DNA of 64,000 bases from Cycas panzhihuaensis (taxonomy: Eukaryota > Cycadophyta), in assembly GCA_023213395.1 (NCBI GenBank), contig CM041465.1, positions 227,423,741 through 227,487,740 of the forward strand, in the 5' to 3' direction. Under the pieces are notes generated by a model. That model was not told the DNA's origin. It did no database searches and worked only from the letters and a program-made list of their open reading frames with translations. A program made the translations under genes and the position numbers. This document shows positions 11,762-22,830 of this stretch, in pieces. Numbering within the stretch: the stretch's first letter is position 1; every line of letters starts with the position of its first letter.

Positions 11762-12170
11762 ATGTCTCTCTTCATTTTTACCGATGGTGGAAGCCGTGGT
11801 AATCTTGGACCTTCTACCGCTGCATGGATTCTTCACGGCCCTTCTGGACATGACTTTCTGCGCTCTGGGATCTTCCTCCTAGAGGCCACCAATAACAAAG
11901 CCGAGTACACTGCTGTTATCGAAGCCCTCACTAATGCACTATATTTCCATCATGGATCCATTGTTCTTCTTTGCAACTCCCAAGTGGTGGTATCCTATCT
12001 CACCCAAGTTTACCAGGTATGATGCCCTCACTTGAGAGCCCTCGCTTCGACTGCCAGATCCCTGCTGGCTAATTTCTAGTCTGTCGACATTCGATATATC
12101 CCACAGGCCCTTAATGCTGAGGCAGATAGCCTTATTCGCCTTATCCTTGAGTGTTGCCTTCCTCTCCTTG
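11762..12170 (+). pseudogene. second (archaeal/plant-type) RNase H of Gypsy-1
   Basis: From the ATG at 11,762 the frame reads IFTDGGSRGNLGPSTAAWIL, then EATNNKAEYTAVIEAL, then VLLCNSQVVVSYL. After a TGA at 12,020 and a TAG near 12,077 it continues in the same frame to DIRYIPQALNAEADSL. These are the conserved blocks of the type I RNase H found as an extra domain in Tat-lineage retrotransposons (acquired from a host-like or archaeal-type source; established knowledge). Catalytic residues: Asp8 (TDGG) and Glu48 (KAEY) are present. The third acidic residue, normally Asp in CDSQ, is Asn72 here, and the last Asp is kept in AEAD. Two stops and the Asp-to-Asn change mean it is inactive. It stands alone, 3.8 kb beyond the integrase end and 0.4 kb before the polypurine tract. 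What follows (12,171-12,583) has no recognised domain. Confidence 0.8.
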
Positions 12171-12583
12171 TTGACTGCCCCTGAGACTCGCCCTGTCACT
12201 CTGCCACCCGAGTCTCAGGCCATCATAAGGATCACTTTGCGAATCCATTCACACCTCCGAAAGTTAGCTACTAATGAGGTTAAACTATGGTGGCTACCAG
12301 GTTTGCTCATTCACCTGACATCATCATGCACCTCTCTTTGTACTTTTATAATGGGGGCAGCCCCCTCATCCTTCTTAGCTTCCAGTCGATTCTCGGGTGG
12401 CATATAGGTAGCCCCTATGTTGTCTCCACCCCTGTCCTCGTATCCATGCATTATGCCACGACACTTGCTGGTACCCTTAACTCTTGTTATGATCATGATT
12501 TATATATATACACATGTGCTACTGATAGTTTTGTTGCCAACATTCACTATCGCACCATGCTTCCGAGCAGCGAGGCTTTGTTG

Positions 12584-12595
12584 CAAAGGGGGCAG
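12584..12595 (+). promoter_or_regulatory. polypurine tract of Gypsy-1
   Basis: CAAAGGGGGCAG lies immediately before the TGTTTCC that opens the 3' LTR, the expected place for plus-strand DNA priming. Confidence 0.7.
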
Positions 12596-15351
12596 TGTTT
12601 CCTAGCTACAAGGAATGGATATGGATAAGTTGACTCAGGTAAGCTTAGGTGTGCTTCTTCCTTTTCACTTCTACTGTTTCTTTGGAAAGGTTGACAGAAG
12701 TATTGCCTTATTACATGACTGCTTGCTTTATTTGTATGATCACCTTACATCCATTTGGCTTGATCATATTATTTGTCGTATTGTGAGCCTATGATAACCC
12801 AGTGGGACCTACTTCTCTGCAAGGTAGGCATACCCATGGCACTCTATGACCCTCTACACTACCTCCACACTGCCTCAAGCCTCATTTGATTTGTATGACC
12901 CATTCATGCCTTGATTTTGAGCTCCTATCATGATGTTTCTGAGACCTTTAGCCCCTTGATGCCCCTTTTGGCCTTGTTCACATGCCTTATGGACTGTCCT
13001 AGCCACTTGGATAGGGGGCTAGCCCCTCCCAAACCTTCCACATCATCTTCTAAGGCTCCTGGAACCCAGATTATTTCCATTCTGGCTTTCTGGTCTCGCA
13101 CCACTATAAACTTAGCGGTAGCGTGAAGTTTACTACAGTGCGACTGTTGTAAGTTATTTTTAAAAATTATCGTGGTAATTCTCACTTTTCCTGTGGAATT
13201 GCCACGTGGCCTCACATCCAACTCAGCCCTATTCACACCCTATTTGCTTGTTTAGGGCTGGGATGGGTATAAATCCAAAAGCCATCATCATTTTACCACT
13301 CTTGGATCTTTTTTAGCTTTCAAACTCAATTATTTCCTGATGTAATTTCTGCTCTTTCGTTCTCCCTTCCATAGGTGCATCTGTAGGCCTACGTTTCCTG
13401 TAACTCCATCCCAGGATCCACCTACAACAACCCTTCTCCGTAGTAGGAAGCTTCTCTCCAGGCATTCTTAAGTAAGTTTTGGCATGGTTCTCTTCCAATT
13501 CGCCCCAGCAAGTGTCTCTTACAATCGCCTCTTAGGATATCTCCTGCAAAACCCTGTAGGAACTCTTCTCTCTGCTGGTTGCAGGGGAAAACCTACCTTA
13601 TTTTCAGCCCAATAAGTATTTTAGACTCCCTTTTAAGGATTTATGGTATGTTGTTCCCATGTTAGACTCATTTTCTAGTGTGTATGCTTGCTTCCTTCAT
13701 GTTTGGCTGTAGCAAACCTTGTTTCCATTGAGTTTGGCCGTTTATTCCAGGTTTTTACCTTTCCTCCAATAGTTTTCCTTAAGGAAGCAGCGGGAGAAGA
13801 TCCATAAAGGTTGGGAGAAGTGAGTAAGGCAAGGGTAACCCCACTTAGGCCTACTCTCCAAGGGTAACCCCCTTCCCACCTTTCTTCTCCTGCTCCTATG
13901 CTTCTCTTAGGTTAATTAGGAGAAGGTGGACCTTAGGCATGCACTGGATTATCAGTGTGTACAACCCTTGCTATGATAATTCCAAGCTCACACGCCTCTC
14001 ATTTGGACTCATATGATGTCCCTAATGTTGTTGGGTTTCCCTTGAAAACCTTGGTAGGGGTTTGTATGCCAGATTGCTGCTCATAGCAACTCCATCACCT
14101 TTCTACCTCTCCAACACTTTGCTACACTTATCCCCATGCTTCTTAGCTGTCATAAGTTGCCTTTTGCCCCTACCTTGTTGTGCTAAAGGGTTATGTGGAG
14201 AACCTAGCGGAGGGTTTGGCCATCCTGAGGCTCCCCTTTATTCCTTCTTGGTTAATGTACATGTTTGTTTGAGGGAAGATGGGAGTTATTTACACCAATT
14301 ATTTTCCTAACTTGATATAATAATTTGATATATATATCACATACACTTGCATATATATATAGCTCTCTTCGTAGCCCCCTTCTTGGAAGGGATAAGTTCT
14401 TGCATGTGCAGGTTGAAGTGGTTTTTCGTGAAAGGAGAAGGCCTCCAAATATAGGTATGCTTTACCCTCTTTTCCTTTCTTTCATTTTATTTTGCTTCCT
14501 TTTGCTTTGTTTTCTTTTCACAAGGGAAAGGTAAGGAAGCTTTGTCTTTTGCATCGATCTTTATCACACATCCATCGCCTAGCAAGAGGACGTGCGTTGC
14601 GTGTGAGTGAGGTCTCCCGTTGGCTGCTACACCTCTCGGGTACACACATCTCTTTCTTTATCCCTCCATTTCCCCTTTTTTCTTTTATTTAAATCTATGT
14701 TCTAGCTAGATAGACCACATGAAAGTAAAAGGTTAAATGGTGTTGATTATTTACACTTATATGTCATATGCTTAACTCATATAAGATAAGGATGTTATAA
14801 GAACCCCCCTTTCCTCTTCCTCTTCCTACCAACCCAAGCATACCCTTAGGTGTATTCTGTTTGGTATTGTTTGCTTCCACACATAGTATTTATTCTTTTT
14901 ACCCCTTTGCCTCTTTATTTGTTAAAGGAAGACTTAGCTTAGGTGCCTCTCTCTCTCTCTCTCTCTCTCTTGATTCTATTTACCTTGACCAAATAACTAA
15001 GAGAGATCCACTTACATCGCAGGCCTTCGCCTACCCCATTCACATTTATCTCACTTCATCATAGGGAAATCCCTTGAGGATTCTTCTTTTCTCCTTCCGG
15101 CCATCTAAGGGTGGGAGGGCCTTCCTCTCGAGACCATCTAAACTACCTCTTGTATACACTCTCTCTCTTCCGGATTGAGGGCTACTTTAAGGTAGTTGGG
15201 TATCATTTGCAGGTCTCGAACTCGTGGTCTAGCACATGGGCACCCTACATGGTGCTCTCTTTACTTGTAGGGTCTTACCCACACCTTGAACATCACTATT
15301 GTTTATCATCATTCCTATTGAGCTTAATGATTATCTCATAGATGCGTATCA
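12596..15351 (+). repeat. 3' LTR of Gypsy-1
   Basis: Full-length partner of 929-3,680, with many substitutions and a longer CT run (about 14,950-14,970). It ends with TATCA at 15,351, where element A sequence resumes. The palindrome is at 13,097-13,142. The short AT tract at about 14,328-14,362 sits in the same place as in the 5' LTR. Confidence 0.85.
13097..13142. repeat. 46-bp LTR palindrome, 3' copy
   Basis: Same palindrome as at 1,446-1,491 but more decayed: the centre reads GGTAGC and several arm pairs are lost. This suggests no continuing selection on this copy. Confidence 0.55.
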
Positions 15352-16042
15352 AGTTATCCCCTAATTTTAATACAAAAAGAGATATTATGCCTCAAGAGTA
15401 ATAATTTTGTGATTAAAATCTAAATAGCCAAAAGTGCAATATATTTTAATTTTAAAAAAAATATATCTCAAAAGTACATAAAATATGGATTAAAACCACA
15501 ACTACTAAAATATAATTCCAATGGTTTAGACAAAATTCAATTCTAACATCTAGATCAAAAGTTATAGTCATTTTAAAAAATTTACCGCTAGGTTTTCTAA
15601 GGACTATAAAAGTACCTACTGGAAAAATATTAATAAATTTTTGCTCCAATCTCTAATTGACCTCAAACTAATTCCATTAGAAAGAAATTCAAAAATCCAT
15701 ATAATTAAAAAAAATTGAGGTCATTTTAACATCTATAGCCAAAGTTATAGATCTTTAAAGTTGAGCTTGCAAATCTATCCTAAAAACATGGTGACAGAAA
15801 AGTAGTCTGAAATTAAATCAGCTATAATTTCTATAACTTTTTACCAAAACTAGTACTATGACCACTCAAAATTTATGGCATAGGCCTTTTTATCTTAAAT
15901 TCTCTAATATTTCTTTGAAAATCTTTTATTTTGCTCCCAACATATAGAACTTCCATATGCCAAAAACCCCTAGAAAAAAAAATTGCAAAAAAAATAAAAA
16001 GATCCCTAACTCTTGTATGAATTAGAAATAGTTTTGATATCA
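15352..16042 (-). other. element A leader with primer-binding site
   Basis: AT-rich, no open frame of note. It is the untranslated leader between element A's primer-binding site (TGATATCAAAAC, complement of 16,031-16,042, initiator-Met tRNA type) and the gag ATG at 898 on the far side of Gypsy-1. A segment around 15,510-15,590 (AATGGTTTAGACAAAATTC, then ATCAAAAGTTATAG) resembles part of the element B LTR at 24,950-25,010 and 27,135-27,180, suggesting a distant relationship. Confidence 0.5.
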
Positions 16043-16306
16043 CTTGTTACATGAATAATCATGTAACCAAATTAAAATAATGAAAATATAAAGAGAAATG
16101 GAAGAAATAAGATGAAAGAAGATGAAGGTTTTCGAAGAACTTCCATTAAGATAACATCATATCATATTATATCTTTCTTTATAGTAGGATATATATAACA
16201 CTCACCCCCCATATTATTATATTCCTACCTTTATGTCAACCAATCCTATTAATCCTCATATGATGGAGGGTCATAGCCCTCTCTAACATGTGGTGTAGGG
16301 TCACTA
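16043..16306 (-). repeat. 5' LTR of element A
   Basis: On the minus strand this runs from the GTGACCCTACACC block shared with 1-104 to the edge of the primer-binding site. It contains a TATATATATCC promoter-like tract (about 16,188-16,197 complement). Its outer edge merges directly into the microsatellite at 16,307, so the true 5' end may have been lost to the repeat expansion. Confidence 0.6.
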
Positions 16307-16720
<414 letters not shown>

Positions 16721-17515
16721 GAGGAGATGTAGGTAGTAGAGATACATGAGCTCTAGTCGGAGAGAGATCAACTCCAAGCAGGGAGGGACCAATTCTAGTC
16801 TCATATTAGGGAGCTAGAGGTATGAGGAGGGGGAGATACCCCAAGTTATAACAACCCCCCTAGAGATGGTTCTTAGTCTTAAGGCTTGGATTACGGAGCT
16901 GTGTAGACAACTTGAGGAGGTTTGGAGTCACCTGAAGGAGGCCCAAGAGGAGAAGGAGATATTTCGTCGAGAGAAGGAGTACCTTTAGTCTCAGTATGAC
17001 CAACTGGTAAATTAGATGATGGCACGTTTATCATAGAGTTAGAGCACCACTACCATACATCACCAATCGAGGGATGAGATAAGTGAGGCAGGGCCTTCAT
17101 AATGGCCAAGGTGTAGTTTAGGAGGTACTTGGACACTAAAGGGGAGGAGGCATCATTGAGAGGATGATACAGATTAAGGATGTAATGGAGATTATATTTT
17201 AATAGTAAAGGGAAGCTATACCTTAAGGGTACAGAGTTTATATATCATAAGGCCTAATTAGGTGATTATACCCCCTTATAGGAATTATAGCTCCCTCATG
17301 GAGTATTATACATATATCCACGTTGTATCTTTTTTTATACATGTATATATAGGGACCAATTAGTACCTCTATATTCTTCTTTATCTTGTTATACCTTTAT
17401 ATGAATGCATATGCAAGTATTCTATCATTTCTATGTATTAGTGTATGTGCTTAATTTTTATATATATTTGAGTTAGGATTCATTCTTGTATATGACATTA
17501 TAACTCACACATATA
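16721..17515 (+). other. decayed coiled-coil coding remnant and AT-rich DNA
   Basis: Around 16,865-17,030 the plus strand reads MVLSLKAWITELCRQLEEVW, then SHLKEAQEEKEIFRREKEYL, then a stop. This is a heptad-like Leu/Glu/Lys pattern. It is probably a fragment of a retroelement Gag or of a coiled-coil protein; I cannot name it. The rest is non-coding. Confidence 0.35.
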
Positions 17516-17830
17516 TGTTGAAGGAAAGATGGATCTAGGCGATAAATCACTCATATGTACACAATGGCGATAGAGAATAAAAAAGAGATGAAACAATATA
17601 TGAGAGGAAAGCTTGGAGGTGATAATGAATAATGACTCCTTCTTTGAGATTTTGCCTTTTATTATTGAGGGTGAGCATTAGGGTTAAAGTTTTCCCACCT
17701 AATGACATAAACCTAAAATTATATCTAAATGCACATAAAGTGAATTTCACTAAGAGACTAATACTAACAATATATCTTAAGGTCACTTAATTAATCTACA
17801 CAAATGACCTTGATACATTAACCTCTTTTA
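17516..17830 (-). repeat. 3' LTR of Copia-1
   Basis: Aligns with 24,778-24,878 plus 27,591-27,808, which together make the uninterrupted LTR of about 315 bp. Shared landmarks are AATAAATCACTCATAT..ACACAAT near the start and ATTAATCTACA.AAATGACCTT near the end. Confidence 0.85.
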
Positions 17831-18269
17831 ATCCTCTTATTAATGGTGGAAAGTCATTTTAGGAAAATTTATTCTATAAGGTCTTTATTTGAGCCTCATT
17901 ATTACATTAAAATTCTAAATGATACTTTTGTAGGAAAACCTTCATGGGGAATAAAAACCCATGGACTTTATAATATATATAATCCCTTTCATAAATTAAA
18001 ATAGCTAAGGTGGCTCTTTGATATAGCCTAATAACTTAGTAGTTTAATGTATAGCTTGATCTGTTAAGTCTCCATATACTGTTTGGTCATCCCCTATGCC
18101 CTTTTAGGTTTTTATAGGTTTTAATTTTCCAAAACTAATATAACCCTTATCCTTCTGTGCCTGCATGGAGTTTTTATAAATATGATAGAGCAAAGACTTA
18201 TTCCTCCATGCCCATAAGGGATTTTCATGAATAAAATAGAGTATGATAATCCTATTGCCATCTTCTTTG

Positions 18270-18990
18270 ATCAGTCAAAGATGAAGGCCCTAAGGCCAAG
18301 CTACCTTCAGAATTATTCAAACATCACTTTTTGCAGCAATTTTACGAAGATATTAGTGACTTGATCTACTGTGGAATAGTATTCCAGTTGAACTGTACCA
18401 TTATAAACAAGTTCTCTAATCCTATGGACTTTCATACTTATATATTTAGTATGCTCATAAAATATAGGATTTTTTGTCATGCAAATTATTGATTAATTAT
18501 CCACACAAAGGCTAATATGACTTGTTTGGGTGATATTCAATATTTTTAATAATTTTCTAAGCCATATCACCTACTTGCTAGTCTTAGGAGTAGTAATATA
18601 TTTAACTTTGATAGTTGAATCAACAATTATCTTATGCTATCTGGATCTCCATGATATTGGTACTATTCTAAGAAATGTTACATACCCAGACATAGATCTT
18701 TATGTATCTTTATCTCCTGTAAAGTCTGAGTCTGTGTATACAAAAAGTTTAAATTTATTATTAGGTTCATACAACAAACCAAATTTGGTGGTTGTCTTTA
18801 GGTATTTTAACACTCAAACTGCAGCCTGCTAGTGATTTTGCTTAGTATTTATTATGAATCATACAAGAATACTAATAGAGTATGCAATATATGGCCTTGT
18901 ATTGGTAGTATAGATGAGATTACCTCCAAGTTTCCTATAGAGTATTGCATCTGTCTCCCTAGTATCGCCATCAGCTGAGAGTTTGGTATT
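18270..18990 (-). pseudogene. RNase H region of Copia-1
   Basis: Minus-strand reading gives LYRKLGGNLIYTTNTRPYIA and then, nearer 18,300-18,500, ICMTKNPIFYEHTKYISMKV, then HRIRELVYNGTVQLEYYSTV, then DQVTNIFVKLL. This matches the copia block that normally runs NPVFH.RTKHI...HFIRE and T..Q.ADI.TK. Stops interrupt the frame. Confidence 0.75.
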
Positions 18991-19049
18991 AGGATCCATA
19001 GGTAAAGCCATTGGTCGAGCATCTTCTAACTAAAACTTAGTTAGAAGAT

Positions 19050-19790
19050 CGTTGATGTATTTTTCTTGGGAGAGAAATTTTTTTTTATTCTTTTGTGTTA
19101 CTTCAATTCCTAAGTAATATTTCATCAAACCAATGTCAAACAATTTGAACATTTTGCCAAGATCCTTTTTTAGCTAGCTTATTGCCTATTTACTATTACC
19201 CTTTACTAGCTTGTCATCCACAAAGATTATGAGATAAGTGGAATTGTCCTTTTGGTGCTTGATGAATAATGTTACATCAATATCTTGGTAGTCATAAATC
19301 TTGTATCGAAGTTACCTCATTCTTTCAGACAACTTAGCAAACCAAGCATGAGGAGCTTGTTTAAGACTGTACAAAGACTTTTTGAGCCTACAAACCTTAT
19401 GCTCTTAACTTTCGATCTTGTATCCTTCTAGCTGAGCCATTTAAATTTCTTCTTTAAGATCCCCATTAAGAAACGTGGTCTTAATATCAAGCTAGTAGAT
19501 TTTTCAATCCTATTAAACAACCAAGGCCATAAGAGTTCTAATTGTAGGCCACTTGGTTATAAGTGCAAAGATTTCAATGTAATCGATGCCTTTCCTTTGT
19601 ATGAATCCTTTAGCTACTAACCTTGCCTTATGTTTTTTAAGGGTATCATCTTATCTATATTTGTTTTTAAACACCCATTTATTTTGAACTACCTTTCTAC
19701 TAAGTGGCAGATCAATGAGCTCCCATGTACCATTTTTTATAAGAGATTGGTATTCTTCATTCATTGCATTTCTCTAGACTATATGTTTTA
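19050..19790 (-). pseudogene. reverse transcriptase region of Copia-1
   Basis: Minus strand: AMNEEYQSLIKNGTWELIDL, then VVQNKWVFKNKYR, then HKARLVAKGFIQRKGIDYIE (19,560-19,790). Further on comes YLIIFVDDKLVK (about 19,200-19,235), where FVDD stands for the usual YVDD active site. The RT ends LMKYYLGIEVTQKNKK and FLSQEKYINDLL (19,050-19,140). The segment is a clear copia RT with several stops. The hinge between integrase and RT (about 20,033-20,275) is an Asp/Ser-rich open piece of 80 codons. Confidence 0.85.
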
Positions 19791-20639
19791 TAGCTTCCTG
19801 GTATGATAGAGGCTCTTCATTAAGAGTAAGGTATAGTTTTTCCAGTTTAAACTCATTATATAATAATTCCTATATCCTTGCTCTATGGGTACATCGAGTG
19901 CCAGTTTTTCCTACCTCATCTGGTTGTATGTCCTTATTGAGCTTGCGAGCTTTATAAAATCCTTGAGTTGGGAATGAGGTCCTAATTTACTCAACTTCTT
20001 AGTTCTCATCTTATTTATTAAAAATGATCATTTTATGAGGAGGATATTGATGTGTATGAGGAGGATGGTCCTTCTACCACTATTTTGCCTTTATCAACTA
20101 AAGGTGAAGAGGATGATTCTTCTATCATGGATTTACCTTTGTCAACTCTATTATCTTCAAAGGATGGTGTTAGATGTGCACTTATCAATTTAGAGTCACA
20201 ACTTATATACTTTGAGGTTTTATTATCAACTTCCAATATTTGGAGTAATTTATAGCTATCCCCTCTCCTCCCCAAATTTTAGAATCTAAATATCATACTT
20301 AATAATATTATTATAGCAGCATGAAAGTATTTTGAAGTTCAGACTAAGCAACTGATCCTTTGTATCTACAAAAATAGTATATCTGATAACGATGATTTTT
20401 TATTATGAAGGTATAAAAACCTTATACCTTTTCTTGTCCATAGCGTATCCAATAAAGATGCCTTTAAGTGCCCTTGGTTAGAGTTTATTTCAATCTAGAT
20501 CTAGAATATGGGTATAGCATGTAGAGTCAAAATTTTTGAAGTAGTAAATAATGGGAGCTTATTCTGACCACTTTTTATTAGGTGATTATCCTTCCTTTGA
20601 TGGGCTAATAGCATTGATATAATAAATAGTTGTCTAAAT

Positions 20640-21190
20640 GGCTTTAACCCATAGGTGTATATGCCAACATAGCTTTAACCATATGTATGATTGTCCTATT
20701 CATACACTCGACAACTCTATTTTGTTGTGGGGTACCTGCTATTGTTATTTGATATTTGATGCCATTATCTTGAAGACAACTTTTAAACTCATATAAGGTA
20801 TATTTTCTACCATTATTAGTTTAAAGACATTTGAGTTGATAACCTAACTCTTTTTTAGTGTGGGCTTTGAATTCTTTGAATACATGGAAGGCTTCATCTT
20901 TCTTGTGTAAAAAAACTATATATACTTTCCTAGTGAAATCATCAATGAAAGAGATGTAATATAACTTTCCCTTTAGTAAAGGAATGGCATTGGTCTACAT
21001 AGATCAAAGTATACTAATTATAATGGATGGCTCAATTTCCACTGACTTTTAGAAAAGGGTTGTGAATAAGATTTGGCAATAAAACAAGCTTCACATTTGA
21101 CGAGCTTGGAGGAGAACTTGGAAGACTTAGAAGAGTGTTAGAAAGATCTCTAAGTCTATCAATGTAAACATGGCCCATGTAAGCATGCTA
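20640..21190 (-). pseudogene. integrase region of Copia-1
   Basis: A zinc-binding end is visible near 21,140-21,190 (HAYMGHVYIDRLRDLSN). The core follows: YYISFIDDFTRKVYIVFLHK at about 20,890-20,960. Then NGRKYTLYEFKSCLQDNGIK, YQITIAGTPQQNRVVECMNR and TIIHMVKAML run down to about 20,640. These correspond to the first Asp region and to the GIKHQ..T.PYTPQQNG..ER.NRT block with the catalytic Glu, here changed (VVECMNR keeps Glu). Stops break the frame. Confidence 0.85.
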
Positions 21191-21599
21191 AAGATCTTTT
21201 AGTGACAATGTTGGATGGGTCAAGATGGTGTTAAATCTAAATTCTTCATTAGCACAAGGGCTTTGGACACAATGGGCTTTAGAAGATGGAGAGCCATTTG
21301 GTTAAAAGAGTTTGCTAGTGAGATGTCTAGTCAAAACCACTCAATCAATTAGAGGGTAAATGACCTAGAGAGTCTGGACATTTATGGTTACACTCAAATT
21401 AAATCCACAAGATATAAGTGTGGATAAAGAGAGTAGGTTTTGTTTGAGATTGAGTATATATAGGACATCAAGTAATGTAAAATCTCTTAAGCTTGGGAGT
21501 TTCAAGAAAATATTACTAATTCCTTCAATTTGTTGTTATGATTTATTAGCCATGTGAATAACTCCTTGGACATTTGAGTTAAATGTTTGATATAGACTA

Positions 21600-22830
21600 T
21601 GATTGCACGTCATATATTGAGTTGCTCTTGGGTCCATAATCTATTATCCATCAATTGGAGTAACACTATTTGTAATTCCAATAGGACTTAGCATTAGTGA
21701 AGGGAATTAACAAGTGATATATCCACATTGAGCTTTAAAGTATGTTTGTGGTTGGTCAATGGTATTTAATACTGAAGATCCCTCAACTCTTTGAAAGTGT
21801 ACTTATACAAAACCTATACCATTAAAGGATTTTTCATAAGTTTCTTTAACATTGTGAGCTCCATATTTTAGTTAGAACTTGGCCAACTTATAAGTGGAAA
21901 TTCTACAGTATTTTGTAAAGTGTCTTTTATGGTTATACCAATCACACATAAGAGTTTGATTGTTAGTCCCTGAAGGGGTATTAGTTTAGCCTAAATATCT
22001 TACTTTTTGTTGAGGTGGCCCTTAGCTTTAAGACTATTGAGGTTGTGACTAAGTGTTTAATTGACCTTGTGGATAATTTTCCTTGTTTCTTCCTCTTCCT
22101 CTTCCTTAATTGTTTCCTCTACCATGAGAGGGACCTTGATTTTTTGTATAGCAAGCTTCTTCTTCCACCTCAAAGGCTGCATCTAGAAGAGAGTCAAAGG
22201 CTATAAAGTTGGTATCAAAGGTCTTGTTAAATTCTATGAACTTCTCAATAAATGCTTTGAAGTTAAGTATCTTCAATATTCTACTAGATTGAAGACTTCC
22301 AAGTAAGTTTTTATAATTAGGAATATGTAGATATGATTGGATCAAGAATACCTAAGTGATACATTGGATCTTAAAATTTTTATCAATTACTTATTTTATT
22401 AGTCAAAGGAGATTTATTATCTCATAAGCTTGTTCCTTTTATATTTTTAATTTGTTTATTTTCAAAACAAGATAAACAAATTCTAAGTCTGACTTGGTAT
22501 CAAAGTTCTTCTTAAGAATTCTAAGGATCTTCCAAGCTATATTATGTTTCTCTTCATTAATCAAAGTATACAAGGAGTGATATGTAACTAACATAATTCC
22601 TGCATAAATCTTTTTATCATCTATCTCCCATTATAGTTTGGTTGTGGCATCTGTAGGAGCTATTGGAGCAGTTCCACCAGAAATAGATGTTGTAGTTGTT
22701 GTAGGTATGATGGGTGTAGGCTACAAGTGGGCTCTTCAAAGGCCTTCATACTTTGTAGCATTTTAAACTCTAGTATACCATAAATCCTAATTTTCTTTAC
22801 CTTTCAATATGTAGTTGACATTCTACTTAA
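21600..22830 (-). pseudogene. gag and protease of Copia-1
   Basis: At the C-terminal side, WIMDPRATQYMTCN (about 21,610-21,650) is a decayed copia protease site (normally W-x-x-DSGAT-x-HM; here DPRA). CDWYNHKRHFTKYC (about 21,915-21,960) is a decayed CCHC zinc knuckle in which the second Cys is Tyr and the Gly is Arg. Upstream on the minus strand (22,100-22,680) lies the capsid part, including IKRFMQELC, ILKKNFDTKSDLEFVYLVLK, and a 79-codon open stretch at 22,106-22,345. Numerous stops. Confidence 0.7.

Larger units (their letters stand above)
929..15351 (+). mobile_element. Gypsy-1: Ty3/gypsy LTR retrotransposon, Tat/Ogre-like, non-autonomous
   Basis: Two 2.75-kb direct repeats (929-3,680 and 12,596-15,351) bound an 8.9-kb interior. 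A degenerate primer-binding site follows the first repeat and a polypurine tract precedes the second. Interior order: gag (3,875-6,470), protease (about 6,590-6,950), linker, integrase C-terminus (7,534-7,968), spacer, antisense gene (about 8,740-10,680), spacer, separate RNase H (11,762-12,170). The protease DNSS motif, a second RNase H of the TDGGSRGN type and an antisense extra gene are hallmarks of the plant Tat lineage of Ty3 elements (established knowledge); assignment to Tat is inference. Reverse transcriptase, its own RNase H and the integrase core are absent. No clean target-site duplication is visible (GAGGG before, AGTTA after), consistent with age. It is inserted into element A. 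Confidence 0.85.
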
